Notes: generated from the sequence alone by a model not told the origin. A stretch of 64,000 bases of DNA from Porpolomopsis calyptriformis (GCA_951640195.1 OX621163.1:310001-374000); one strand, 5' to 3'. Numbered from the stretch's first letter, positions 32,984 through 46,500 are shown. Program-made: numbers and translations.

Positions 32984-34134
32984 TCAAGACCATAACCTCC
33001 ATGATGGTCTGTAGTTAAGCTTTCTGTCTCCATAGAGAACCTGAACCTGAGTGTGGTTGCTTTCGAGCATTTCACCTGACGCAATCATCTCCTCCATCCT
33101 TTTCAATGCCAACCGTGCAAACTCTTCACAGTCCATGTCTATCCAAGCGTCGAATATACCAGCCCACGTAGCTGTGTTTGTAAAGGTATTATTGAGATAT
33201 ATAACTTGAGGCGATGCTTGTAAACTGGATTTGGGGGAATTTTTTGCTAAGATTCTAGCGGACTGCTTGATAAAGTCAGTAGTACCCTTCACTTTCAAGC
33301 TAGTGCCAACCACAAGGAGAAGATCTAGTTGGCGACTGGGGGTGGTAGTTAACCCAAGATCATTTTGCTGCACGTTTGCTATTTCTTCTCCTCGAGGATG
33401 TGGTTCTCCGTAAAGAATGATATTGGGTCGGAGTCGAGGCACAGTCGTTCTGCGTTTGCCCTGCTCTACCCTCTTTTCCATATTGATTTGACATTCAGTG
33501 CATTCTGGTAGTTGGCCCTCTTTCAAAGAGGGGTAGTATGGTTCGAGGATAAAAATGGAGGAGCAGCCAGGGCATCGTAGTTCCTCTAGGGATCCATGCA
33601 ATGGAATGCATCGGGCTGGTCCATCACTGGGGTGAATTTCTGAGGACATATGTAACCCAGCCTTGAGCTCCAAACCATCGATATTTTGAGTGTAAACACG
33701 GAGTAACACTCCTTGGAGGTCTAGAGCACGAAGGAAATGGTGGAAGGCAGTGGGTTGTGCGATCGCCGCTTTCTCAGCAAGGGTGGCAATGAGCTGACAA
33801 TGCAGTGATTGTTGCTTTTGGGTCTAGAACATTAACTTGGTCAACTAATCCTCACTTGAACATATATTTCTCACTACGAGGGATGAGCTAGTAAGCAGAT
33901 CAGTCAGGTTGACTCCGGTAAATCCAGATAGTGCGTTGCCAGTATATAAGCCGTCTGGTCCTCTAAAACATGGAATACCTGCAGCCACGGATATTCCTGC
34001 TCCTAGAGAGTAGGTAAGTATTTGAATGAAACATGATGATGGGTCGATTTACCACAGAGCACGACGATTCTCTTTGCTTTCAGTATTCCATCCATTAGAT
34101 CTGTTGCACTTTGTTTTATAGTGGAGGGGAACAT
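32984..34134 (-). CDS. sirtuin (SIR2-family NAD-dependent deacylase)
   Basis: Three exons, 34134-34053, 34002-33878 and 33823-32984, phases consistent, about 348 residues. All sirtuin signatures are present. The NAD-binding start is VVLCGAGISVAAGIPCFRGP; the ribose pocket is VYTQNIDGLE; the catalytic His is in CIPLHGSLEELRCPGC; two Cys pairs (RCPGC.., PECTEC) bind zinc; and the second Rossmann half has RPNIILYGEPHP and LLLVVGTSLKVKGTTDF. It looks like a fungal Hst-type enzyme; the exact class is not assigned. Family role: NAD-dependent removal of acyl groups from histones and other proteins, commonly in silencing. It begins 72 bp downstream of the BAH/zinc-finger-like gene on the same strand. 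No lesion is seen. Confidence 0.9.
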
Positions 34135-34206
34135 AATAGCTGAGTTTTTAGCAGTAACACGGTGAAGGATAGTAGGTATTAGATAAGCTAGAAGAATGGT
34201 AAGGTA

Positions 34207-35572
34207 TCAAATAAGCAAATCTGAGCTACACCGAGGGCAAGTATAGTATGTTTGGTCTGTAACGACTAATGGCTCATAAGAGTCTGTGTTATCTATGCCG
34301 AATTCTGCCTCAAGCCAGTTTTCCCAGTCAGTGTCTATCATATTTAACCGAGACTCCTCAATGAGGTGAGCAGCTATCCATCCAGAGGCTTGGACGACAC
34401 TGCGTTCCTGTGAAGAAAGCAACTTTCTAGCCTTGTTCACGATCCTAATATTTCCGGCTGTAAAATAAGTGAGACCTCCCCTAGCTGTGGGTTGGAAAGC
34501 AACTTGAAGTATAATTTTTGGGGTGTCGGCAAACTTCTCTATAGCATAGAGATTGTTAAGATACTGCTGCTGGGTAATGTTGGCAGGGGTTCCTAGGCAA
34601 GTAAGATGGGACCATCTTTTGCAGGACCAGCAGTAGCGTTGTTCCTCTGTATCGGGGGACCAAAGTGAATAACAGTGAGTTGCGCCACATATTTCTGGCT
34701 CGCCCTACCACCCAATAGATTACTACAGGGTATATGTTTAGTTCAATGAATGCACCTTCAATGCCTGCCTATGCCCATCCCAGAAGTATCTAATAGAAAT
34801 TTTAGTATAATAGATGGGTTGGTATTATCGTCAAGCTTACCGCATGTAATACGCGGTTACTGGAGGTTGATCTTCAATCTGATTTTTAATAATAACAATG
34901 TCGATTGTATCTACAGTTTAATTTTCAGTTCAGTTCAGTTCATTCTTTTATATCTGCTTCTCGATATAATGACCCTCACCTTCCAAGGCTTGCGCATCAA
35001 TGATATCTGTAGAATCAGAGCCACACAGCTCTTGCTTTCCAAATGTGTTTATATACCTGTCAAGAGTAAGAAGAACATAGAGTGACAGGAGAAGGAGTAG
35101 GTTTTGAGATGCAACCTTTTAGTATCAGCCTTAACATCACTTCTCTCCAACAACTGCTTGGCTGTATACATCCATGAAACCTTAGCAAGATACTTGTTCT
35201 AAAGCACATTGTCAACATTGGGTAGGGTAGCTTGAGCAGGTGTATCACCTTAGTAGTTTTTCTTATTTGTAGGATCAAACCTTTCCAGTAGTCGTCCATT
35301 ATAATATTATTTTCTTCCTTTGCATGGAGGCCAAGGTGACGGATGAGGCAGCTGTGTTTGAGGGAAATAATCAAATGACTACTATTCAAGCATTATCGAT
35401 AAACACTTACAAGTCATTCTTAATGAATTTGCAAGGAGAGCCTATAAAGTTTTGATTCGGAACAAATAGAACAAGGCATAGGTGATATCTCACCATCATT
35501 TGGATTAGGAACCTCAAGGTATTCTACGACTTTTGCAGATTTCCATTGTTTTTCCTCGGTTGTAGGTGCCAT
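34207..35572 (-). CDS. BAH/zinc-finger-like chromatin protein
   Basis: ATG 35572 (MAPTTEEKQWKSAKVVEYLE). Further exons give DDYWKGLILQIRKTTKGDTP, then KYLAKVSWMYTAKQLLERSD, a pattern like the strands of a BAH module. They are followed by a Cys/His finger (RYCWSCKRWSHLTCLGTP with an upstream Cys pair), a central helical region (NKARKLLSSQERSVVQASGW) and a C-terminal CPRCSSDL at 34215. Similar BAH plus PHD-like proteins of unknown role are frequent in agaricomycetes. Intron borders between the first modules are partly unresolved, and the BAH assignment rests on pattern only. It is followed on the same strand by the sirtuin. The start codon lies 129 bp from that of the divergent large gene at 35702. 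Confidence 0.5.
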
Positions 35573-35701
35573 AATAATAAATCTACGGACCAATGTTGAT
35601 TATTCGTATTATATTCCCACAGCTATATATATGTCACGTGAATGTAGATACACTTTGTCTCGACTATTGCACAAACATAGCTCTCGATCTTAACCTCCAA
35701 T

Positions 35702-38700
35702 ATGGCAAACCAGGCAAATGAAGGTGCAGATTATGACAGTGATATAGATAGGATCATAGCTATGTCCTCACTAGCCAAGGTAAGCCTATCCCTAGTAGTT
35801 ATGTATCTAATTCGATTCACACAATTAAATCATTACGAGGCTAATAAAACCATAATAAACCAGGAAGGGGATTCGACTTCTAGTGGTTCAGATGATAGTG
35901 ATATACGTAATATCCTGAATATGCCTTGTGCAGAGAAGATGCCAATGCCAATACCGATGCTAGGAGAAAAACATATGCCTTCCAAAAAACATATATTAAT
36001 CAACAAAAAGCCAGTATACTCAGTAAGTGTATATCTGTTTTCAAGGTTAAAGTGCTCACATTATTACAGACAACGTTAATTAGCCTAAATCATCTTAACA
36101 TCCAGAATTCGGATCAGCAATATATATCGATACCTCCATTGGCTCCCTTAGGTCCCCAGCCAGGTCCTTCAAGGGTCCAAAACGCAATAAGTAGAAAGGA
36201 TAATGACGCTGTATGTCTCAATTAACCTATGACAATAATAACTTACATTTATTTATTTTCCAGGTGGCGAAAGCATGGTATGTATTTTAAGAGAAATCAT
36301 AAGATACTTGCGTATTAATACTGGTTAGGTTTAGTGATTATAGCTCTCCTTCAGAGCCTTCGGTGGATATTAGAAGGAACAACTCGCGATTTGAAACCAG
36401 ACACCGGTGAATAAATCTATCATTCGAAATGTTAGGTTAAATACTAAACTTTTAGAAGCTCAACAAGCCGATCATCGTCGCCAGCTAGCAATAACGGATC
36501 AGATTTCATTGGATCCAGTGAAAGTGACAGCGCTCATTCTCATTTACTAGCAAAAAATGCTATTCGATTGAATCTACCACGATCTGAGCAAGAGCTTTTT
36601 ATAGGTATGTTCTTATATTATTGGTGGTGATTAGACTCATTAAGGATATTAGACACGAAGCTAGCAGATCCAAGGATATGGGCTTCAGCTTGTCAATCAT
36701 TGGGATCTGCTAAGCCTGGAAACCACCTGGATCACGCGGTCATAGAAATTTACCTTTTGAAATCATGGTATATGTCCATTCAACCCCAGATGCCATCTCA
36801 GAGATATTCCTACTATCTAGACTCGGAAACGGTGAGCAGGGTAATAAGAGAAGAAGAAGACATCCTGTCTACCGAAATCCATAAAACTCTCCTTCTTCCA
36901 CCTCACGTTGCTATCCCGAAAAAGCCTGTGTTATTTTTCCCTCCACTATCATGGCAATCTTCTGCAACCCAAAGGCTAGCTTTATTTGATTACCAGCAGG
37001 AGAAGGTTCTTGTTTTTAGCCATGGAGCTCCACTCGAAACCAATATGTACTCAGATTGGACGGAGTGGAATGGCAACTACTATTGGAGGGCTATTGCTAA
37101 TGTGTTTGGGTGGATCCTGGGTAGTGAGTTGGATGAGCGAGGTCCCCAAGTAATCGAACCGAATTGGAATACGGTGAAAATCTCGTTTCTATACAGAAGA
37201 AGCATATTCATATACATATTTCAACAGAGTGAGGCCGACACTGGTTCCTGGATGGCATCGCTTTGCCAAGAAATCTTTGATAATGGTTGGATGTATTCCA
37301 CAGACATTAACCAACACCCACTTGCACCCAAATTGCAATGTGTTCATGCGATGCGAGAGAGAATATTTCTCACTGCGCTTCAAACTGTACAAAAATCATA
37401 TGACTTCTGGAACAAGACTCAGACCCTGCTTCGGTATTCCATGGAACCCAATTCTGAGGTTGTGAATGATATGAAGGCTGGGCTTTTAAAATTCAAGCGT
37501 TTCGAGGTAATAGCACTTGCGCTTGCAACTGCTCGTATGAAGTGTGAGTATTATCTCATTCCGATTACCTGTGATAATCAATCTAAAGAGGCTACCTATA
37601 TTAATCAACTAGGCCATCTTCTGGATAGTCACGACAAGGATGGCAATGCCAGCAATGACGACAACAATCACAATGATGATGACAATGACAATGACAATGA
37701 TGACAACGATGATGATTCCATTGTAATCAACCTACCACCTCAGCCTTCCAGAAGGTCTCTACCTGAAATCCAACTTCCAGAGGTTGAGCTAAATGGGAAT
37801 GGGGGTGAAGAAGCATTAGCAACAAGCGTTGATGAGCGGCCTTTTGATGACTACGAATCAGCTATGTTGGTTTGCTCCGAGGATCAAGCTGATATCATTC
37901 CAAACACGTGGACCTTTGACACCAATGGAATGCTTGTATTGGGCAAGCACTGGAGTATCTGGAGGGATAGAGGCTATAGGTTGCAGGCCGATTTTTTCTC
38001 TATGTTCAATAACCAGGAACCGGTTCTCCTCAATAACCACCTTCTTCCACACTGGGATTCAAGTGATCAAGCAAGTGGATGTTTACCATCATCTCCAGTT
38101 GCATACCCATCCTCGTTATCTTCTCATTCTTCTGAGGTGCTGAATTCCCTACCAGCTATGGACAACCCAGATGTGACTGTGATGGGTGCTCAGGATATGT
38201 TGGATGAGGCGGGAGGGGTGGAAGGGACATCAGAGAGCCAGGGTGTGTTTGTAAAAGGTAAAGCACGCAACAACAAATTCATCTACTTCGACTTGGAGAA
38301 GGATAGAGTAAACCTGGACGATGAAGAAGTGTCAGTGTCGGTGGATATCGACAGCGTCATATGGGTCACGCATAAACCACAGTTCATTGGTCCAATCAAT
38401 ATTCACCTTCTTCCACTGTTAGACGACAAACCTCCATTCTCTATCAACAATCATGTCTATGTCCAGGTTCTACAACCACCTACCACTCGAAATCCTAGGC
38501 AGAGGTCTAAAAGGTATCCACTTAGTGCCTTGCCACATACCCATTTCAGGCAGATGGGTCAAGGATCAGGCCAATTTAACACCTACGTCTTCTTCCCTCG
38601 TATGATTAGGAAAGACCCAGGAACGCATAGAATGACTACTCTGATGCCAAGGGAGGTACAGGAGTTGTGGTTCTCACAAGTGATCATGCCTGCTCTGCCA

Positions 38701-41069
38701 GTGGTTTTAGCCAACTACACCGGAATTATGGAGTATCTTCCTACAAGCGTCAGTAATCTCCAATGGAAAATAGGGACAAGACGTACGACCAAGACCATTC
38801 CCCTCACACCTGAAGCATTTTCTTCCATGCGAACCACTCTCTGCGACATCATAAATAACCAGCCCGATCTCCTAGGCCGATTCGGGTCCTTTTTCTTTGT
38901 TGTAGATGCTCGAGGTATCAAACTGCTCTCTAAGCAGCACCACCCAACCGAGAATATATATCAGGCACTCTGTTCGATGATTCCTAACATGGACTGGGAT
39001 TATATGAAGGACCGATCGCATGGAGAACTCTTGCTTGATCTTGGGATTTCATACCATCCTCCTTCTAGGGAGGATCAGGAGCCATTGGTAGGGCTGTGGA
39101 GGTTAGATAGGATCGATGACTCGTACGACCTTATGGGGATGAAAAAAGGAATGACCCATTATACTGCCATGTTTGGAGCTTATGGAGGGAGACAGGCTGA
39201 AACCAAGTTGAAGAAAAGTCGGCTTGTACACCTTTGCTTCCGATCCAGCTACAACCTTTGCTTTGAGGTGGTGCGACTTCCTGGCCAAACGAACTACCTA
39301 TGTGATGACTGTGATGCAGTCAAGACAAATGACCGATTCATGACTAGCTGTGATCACTGGAAAAAGCTGTTTCAATCTTCTCAAATCCAGTCATTCGGCG
39401 TTAGAGAAGAAGTTAGAGGGAGTGGGTTAGCCATTATAAAGCTTCTTGATGTAGCATCTGAAAAGGTAAGCAGCGAAATAACTGCAAACTAGAAATGTCT
39501 AATGATTGCCAGGCACAAGACTATATGTCATCTGACCCTATCATTTGGATCAAGTCGAGCCTCTTTTTCAAGTTGTTGGCAAGAAGGCTAGCAGAGTTTC
39601 AAAACGTCCAACTACACCTTTCACGAAATCGACCAAGCAACTATGGAATGATGGCTACGCTTATCATCCACCTGATTAAGCACACCATGGTCACGCCAAG
39701 GATAAAGCACACATTCTTGAATGATGTGTTGCGAGACCTTCGTTTCAGTTCGATAATGTGGAGGTTCGGAATGTTCTTTCTTCACGACCTCAAGTTGAAG
39801 AAAGGAGTGCTATCTCTAAGAGAACTACCGGAGGAGGATCCAGCTGAGGTTATCCAAGCGTATGGACAGTCCTTGAAGAAGCCACAGGCAACTCAAGCCA
39901 ACCAGCCATATCACCTTATTCAAATGTATCAGCAAGATGCGTGCCCTTGGGGTCCCGATCCATCTTGGTCAAGAATTCAGAAACTGTTGGAAACCGAGCC
40001 AGAGATTTTCCTTAGGGAATGGAGGTTGGATGATGACTGGGAAGCTCCTGAACTGCTTTACACGAAGCTGTTGTTTGTTGAGTTCACGCATCAGCTGTGG
40101 CTAAGTCTGGCAGAGCAGTTTGCATCAGCAGGTGTTTTACCCAAGCCAACCACAGTTCAGGAAGCAATGGAGACTTGGACGGTACCTGCGATTCAGCATA
40201 TCATAGGCATTGACCATTGCCGATTCCTTCCTTCGAGCTGTGGCCTTAAAGGAAAGCTTCCTTTGAGTCACTCCCGTGATCTATCATTTTCAGCACGTCG
40301 GGCAACCTTCTTCCCTGAACAAACTATCCAGATCCCAGAGAATTCAGTCTGGAAACCATACACCAAGCCTGGAGGATATATCTCCACTTACCACCAATAT
40401 CTTGTGGATTAGGATATGGATGAAGGTGATCAGCTCTGCCGTGAATTGGACAACATATTTGGCCAGTTACAATGCCTTCCTGTAGGTGGCCTATCGAATA
40501 AAAAGGGGAAACAAGTCATATGGGGGATGAAATCAGGCAAGATCAACTTTATTTCGAATTCAAAGTTCTATCGGATTGAAGAAATTGGGAAAGAGGTGGC
40601 TGCGCGTCCACGAACTCAGGTCCTAAAAAGGCCTCATGCTTCAAAGAATATACTTCAGAGACGACTAGATGAAACCTTGGGGAGATCGATAAAACCACCT
40701 ATTCGGAGCCGAAAGTCTGCCAAAATCTACCAAAAACGAAAGCCTCCTGTGAGACGGAAAGCAGACAACAATCCTTCAGGTTCAGAGAGCGGGAAAGAGC
40801 AACAGGTTAGGGTTACTCGCTCAAAGGCCAAGGCTGCCCAGAAAGACGAGGGAAGAAAGGGGGTGAGTGGTGTGCGGATAACTCGGTCAAGAATGAACGC
40901 TGCTAGGAAAGATGCGGAGAGAGAAGATTCAGGTTCAGGAAGACATATAGTAGGTAGATCTCAGTCAAGAGTCAAGGCTGCTAGGGAACGGGCAGATTTA
41001 GAGTCTGATTCCGATTCCGATTCATTAGAGTACACAGATGAGCCAGGATCAGAGCAATCTAGTAGCTAA
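35702..41069 (+). CDS. very large unrecognised protein, in-frame TAG near the end
   Basis: ATG 35702 (MANQANEGADYDSDIDRIIA), exon 1 to 35779, exon 2 from 35864, several small acidic exons, then one exon of about 2.8 kb (about 36650-39463) and, after a 48-nt intron, 39512 to the end. A region around IHKTLLLPPHVAIPKKPVLF, FPPLSWQS, VLVFSHGAPLE, SDWTEWNGNYYWRAIANVFG and SEADTGSW has the layout of a Ulp1-like fold, but the expected DCG nucleophile is DTG, so a protease is not claimed. Then a D/N-rich linker, a long domain with VSVDIDSVIWVTHKPQF and FGSFFFVVDARGIKLLS, a Cys cluster (LCDDCD) and an Arg/Lys/Ser-rich tail. TAG at 40410-40412 interrupts the frame (QYLVD*DMDEGDQLC) and the frame continues for 219 codons. 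Either truncated or readthrough. Confidence 0.55.
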
Positions 41070-43323
41070 TGTATCGATTTGAAGATTATATATTCACAGG
41101 TCTATTCTACCTATATGTGTTACACTGCTCATTGTGGTACCCCAATCAGTCTGCCCATGGGGATGTGGTTATTCTGGGATGTTATCACACTAATGCTATT
41201 GATTGAACATAACATGCTGATGGTTAGAGAGCTCGGTGAGAAGTTGAAGGTATAACCTCTGATACCTCTTGCATGCTAATTACGGTACCCCAATTATTCC
41301 GCACATGAGGATTGGACTACTCCTGATGTTTGTAGCACCAATGCTATTGATTGAACATAAAATCCTGATGCTTAGAGGGCTCTCTGATAAGTTGAAGGTA
41401 TACCCTCCCATACCTGTTGTATACTTATTGCGGCACCCTAGTTAATCCACACATGATGATTGAACTATTCCTAACCTTTGTAATACTCATGCTATTGATT
41501 GAACATAAAATCCTGATACTCGGAGAGCTCTGTGATAAGTTGAAGGTATATCATCCGATACTTCTTACATACTATACCCCAATCATTCCACACATGAGGA
41601 TTAGACTACTCCTGACCTTTGTAACACTAATGCTGTTGATTTAACATAAAATCCCGATGATTAGAGAGCTCTCTGATAAGTTAAAGGTATACCACCCCAT
41701 GATATCTTATATACTTATTGCGGCACCCTAGTCAATCCATACATGAGGATTAGACTATTCCCAATGTTTATAACACTGATGCTATTGATTGAACATGAAA
41801 TCCTGATGCTCAGAGAGCTCTGTGATAACTTGAAGGTATACCCCCCCCTACCTCCTGTATACTTCTTGCGGCACCCCAGTCTATCTACACATGATGATTG
41901 GACTATTCCCAATGTTTGTAACACAGGTGCTATTGATTGAACATGAAATCCTGATGCTCAGAGAGCTCTGTGATAAGTTAGAGATATACCCCCCTATACC
42001 CCTTATATAGCTTATTGCAGTGCCTCATTCTGTCCATATATTGTCATTCCGAGCATCTGTAACACTGGTGCTATTGATTGAACATGAAATTGTGATGTTT
42101 AAAGAGGTCTGTGATAAGTTGGAGATATACTCCCCCATACCCCTTATATAGCTTATTGCAGTACCTCATTCTGACCATATATTGTTATTCCGAGCATCTA
42201 TAACACTGGTGCTATTGATTGAACATGAAATTGTGATGTTTAAAGAGGTCTGTGATAAGTTGGAGATATACTCCCTCATACCCTTTATATACCTTATTGG
42301 AGTGCCTTATTCTACCCATATATTGTTATTCCGAGCATCTATGACACTAGTGCTATTGATTGAACATGAAATTATGATGTTTAAAGATGTCTGTAATAAG
42401 TTGGAGATATACCCCCCCATACCCCTTATATAACTGATTGCGGTACCCCAAATGGTCTATAACTTAGGATTTTTGTATTCCCCACCTCTATGACACTGGG
42501 GCTATTGATTGAATATAAAACCCAGGTTTTTAAAGACCTCTGTAATAAGTTGGAGATATACCCCCCCATACCCCTTATATAGCTTATTGCGGTACCTTAT
42601 TCTGCCTATACATCAGGATTATGTTATTCCGAGCCTCTATGACACTACTGCTATCGATTGAACATGAAATCCTGATTTTTAAAGAGCTCTGTGATAAGTT
42701 GGAGATATACCCCCCCATACCCCTTATATAGCTTATTGCGGTACCCCAAATGGTCTATAAATCAGGATTTTTGTATTCCCAGTATCTGTGACACTAGTGC
42801 TATCGATTGAACATAAAATCCTGATTTTTAAAGAGCTCTGTGATAAGTTGGAGATATACCCCCCCATACCCCTTATATCACTGATTGCGGTACCCCAAAT
42901 GGTCCATAAATCGGGATTTTTGTATTCCCCACCTCTATGACACTGGGGCTATCGATTGAATATGAAACCCCGATTTTTAGAGCAGTCTATAGCTACTTAT
43001 ACTTATGCCTCCTCCTAAAACCTTACTATCTTCCACCATGACATACCAAATGCTCTAAAAATCGGAATTTTCTGTGGGCCCACCATTAGTTCACTGTGCC
43101 TATCGAATGGACATGAAATTGTGATTTATAGAGTGCAATACAATAGCTGGGCTGCATAATGGTATAAATGGAGTATTTTACATATATCTCAAGAATGGGA
43201 CCGCCGATTTTTTTAATTTATGGCTTAAACTGATTGTATTGGGATGCCCTAATGATCCCCCAAAGAATTTTGAATTAATTTTGTGCCAGCATTTTGGTCA
43301 TTTTGTTGATAATGGGTCCCTGA
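40835..43323 (+). repeat. 2,489-bp direct repeat, copy 1
   Basis: The interval aligns to 50759-53247 at a constant offset of 9,924 bp. By eye I count about a dozen substitutions and no indels (about 99.5% identity). It contains the last 77 codons of the large gene and the whole downstream tandem array. Borders are sharp: left TGCCCAG(A/G)AAGACG, right TCCCTGA followed by unrelated sequence. Confidence 0.95.
41150..43110 (+). repeat. tandem array of about 14 units of 141-150 bp
   Basis: GCTATTGATTGAACAT, or a close variant, recurs at about 41195, 41343, 41491, 41632, 41781, 41929, 42070, 42211, 42352, 42501, 42650, 42799, 42948 and 43098, with spacings of 141 or 148-150. Each unit has a C-rich tract (GAGATATACCCCCCCATACCCC) and many have an inverted pair such as AAATCAGGATTTT / AAAATCCTGATTT about 50 nt apart. 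The array lies directly behind the stop codon of the large gene. Short open frames inside it follow the repeat and are not genes. Confidence 0.9.
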
Positions 43324-43575
43324 TAGTTATTTCCTAGGGGGACAGGGTATTCGAGTGGAAAAGGCCAGGCGACCCATGGGCCGCCTGACACACCTTCAAC
43401 CTAGACTAAAAAGATTGTAAAATCAAGAACTCAGGAATGGGTAACACCACCTTTCTGAAAATATTAGGGTACATTACTCAGATGCAGAGGTATGTTCTAT
43501 GAATTTATGGATATTTTTTATTATACAGGGTTTTGGGGTTGCCCGGGTAATACATCGGATCTTCCGATGTGATGT
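43324..43575. other. unique spacer
   Basis: Single-copy stretch between direct repeat copy 1 and the stop codon of the helicase gene, probably its 3' untranslated region. No feature recognised. Confidence 0.5.
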
Positions 43576-46500
43576 TCAATAAGCTAGTACTAGCTCCAAG
43601 CCTCTGTTAAAGCAGTTAGCCTCATCCTCTTTAGCAGCCCATGTAGCAAAATCCTGCAAAGTTGTAAAAGGTGAAAGCCCTCTCCAAATACTATATACTG
43701 AATTCCAAGTTGGTTCATCATGTCTAATATACCATAAAATCCCTACCACAAAGTCCTCCATTGGGCATTGCATCCTTTCTCCAGTCTTGAAAATAGGGTG
43801 ACAGGTAGGTTGGTATTCTCCTTGTGGAAGACTACATCTGTAGCAATATTCGAATGCTCGTAACTTGATAAGCTTCTTGAAATTGATCCAGCCAATAGCA
43901 TGGGGAACAGATTCATCCTCTGGGTCTTTGCAGGAGACAAAAAACTTGTGATCTGGAGTTTTTGAGGTGAAGCGTCCTTTCCAAGCCCAACAAACAACAC
44001 ATTTCCCAAAGAGCTGATGAGCCATTCGATTAATATCTGCTGCTTTAGTTGCCTTGGTAGCCTTTTTCCTCATATAAACAGCTTGGTCAAGCTGAATAGG
44101 CATAGAAGGTTTAGCAGATAGAGGAGGCTGATAAGGTTGTTGTGGAATGTGATACTGTGTATGTGTGGGGAGAGAACTTGTAGAATTTGCTGGAGGAATA
44201 ATGGATGAAGTAGAGTAGTTTTCAAATTGAGAGATATCAACCTGCAAAAAAAGGTCATCATCCAAGTCACCCATATCAAAGTCTTCATCCTGGGTAACCA
44301 TGGGTGGAAGTGCTAGAGTACTGGAAGTGATAGGAGGTAGAAGAGTAGTGAGGCCAGAGGTGGATGGTGGTGGTGGACGTTGGAATGGGTATCCTTGTTC
44401 AAAGAGAATAGATGGAATAGCTTTGAGAATATCTGTATGAGGATCACAGATATCACATTTTTCTGCACCTGGTAAATTGGCACAAGTGACTCCAGTGCCA
44501 TCCATCAGGGATGAAAGCCCAAGACGTCGACAGTCAACTGTGTTCCACATCCATTGGTTTCCTTCATGAACACCACTCAAGTCTTCTTCACCATAAGCGT
44601 GTTGACTGATGAATTGATCTAGGCTATTGTCAACCAAAAAGATCATAGCAGGCTTGCCATTTCGTCCAGCACGCCCACTTCCTTGGAAGAGATTCATAGC
44701 ACTATAAGGAAGGCCAACAAAGATAACAGCCCCCACATCTTGACAGTCCACTCCATGGATAAGTCCAGTGGTGGCAACAATCCACTGGTTAAGGCCTGCA
44801 TACCATCTTTCCTCATTAGCCAGACGATCAGAGGGTTGCAATTTGGAGTGAGAGGTGCACTTGTCAAAGGAAGCTCCAATTCTGTTGGTAGCAGGAATGG
44901 AGGTACAGAAAATGATACCCCTTCGAGTTGAACCAAGAAAGGAGGTGGTGATTAATTTAGCCAAGTCAATAGTGAAACGATTCAGATTAGTTTCACCATA
45001 GTTCACCAGTTTAACGTGGTAGCGTAAATTGGGTTGGTGAGTAGGCTCCCTAATAATGGTGGTGGAATCAGGAAGGGCAGTTGCAAGGAAGAATTGGTGC
45101 ATGAGATGAGGAGGAAGTGAAGCTGAAAGGTAAATTTTCTGGACAGCAAATCCAGCAAAAGTAGAGACTCTTGTAAAGTGCTGACGATAGTCGGGACAGG
45201 TTAAAACTTGGTGAGCTTCATCAACCACCAGGCGAACAATAGACTTCTCATGCTCTCTCCAAAAGCTGCATACAAGGTATTTTATTAGAAAATTATTACA
45301 ACTGAATAATTAAATACTCACCTTTTAAACTTGATATGAGTTGCAGTTTCCAATGCTACAAACAACACCCTAGCTGATTGATGGCCAATAGTATTAGTTG
45401 TCCACTGAGCACAATCAATCCTAGCTTCTTTGGCTTTGCGTAGCATATCCCTCAAGAGCATCTTGTTGGGTATAAGAACAATAGTTATAAAGTTCTCTTC
45501 CACTAGAGATGGCAATAGAAAGACCAGGCTTTTGCCACCACCAGTAGGTAAAATCCCAATAAAGTTACGTTGCCGTTCAATTGCCAGTTCAACCATTTTC
45601 TGCTGTCCAGGTGATTTGAACTGGACATTGGGTATCTTTGGAAAGAAGTAGTGAAGAAGTTGATGGAGGGAATCTGGTGAAGAAGTTGAAGAGGCTGGGG
45701 TACTGTTTTCTTTGGATATAGTGGTTAACAGATTAGATGAAGGTATGAAGCTTGAGGTAGGAAGTAGTGGAAGGGCAATAGAGAGACCAGGATTTGGGAG
45801 GGGATCATCAGAGGCATACAATTCCTCTAAGTCATCAGCCTGAGGTGTGACTAGTTCTTGAGGCTGAACAGGAGGATGAAATACTGATCTAGAAGGAGGG
45901 GGAAAGGTTGGTTGAGGAGGAGGAAAGATTGGCTGAGCAGAAGATGGGTGACTATGAAGAACTTCAGCTATCCCAGCTGCCACACTCTGCTGGATTTGAG
46001 CAGTAAGTTCAACTCTCATTTGAGCAAGAGCAGTTGACATAGTAGCAGTCAAGTGCTCAATAATCTTCCCTGTGTCCAAAGTAATAGAACTAGAAGGTGC
46101 TGGGTGATCAAGAGAGTTGGAGGAGTGAGAAGTGTAAAGGGAGTGGTGAAGTTTTCGTCTCTGTTGAATAGGCAGTAAAGGAGGGTGACCAGGGTAAAAT
46201 TGAACTAGCTTCCACCAGGCTTCTGAAACATAGCCAAATCGCAAAAGGGTGTCACTAGACATGCAGGGAAGATGTCCTTCTTGAGTGGCATACATCCTAA
46301 CCTGCATGTGATGACTATGATTGGCCTGCTCTGCTAAAGCATCTTCCTCATCTTGGTCAATTTCATATTCTGAACCTAAATAGGTGCGAGCGATAGCGAT
46401 GATTAGTTGGCGGTAAGGTCTGAGGCTGAGTCCAACACCACAGTGAAGTTGAGTGAGAGTTTGAAGGGAATGGCTGAAGTGTTCTTCCTTGGTACGAAGA

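Noticed and set aside
41417..42433. Open frames with LLIEHEI..CDKLEIY repeats
   Set aside because: They follow the 141-bp unit (47 codons) and break in the 149-bp units; duplicated identically in the second array.
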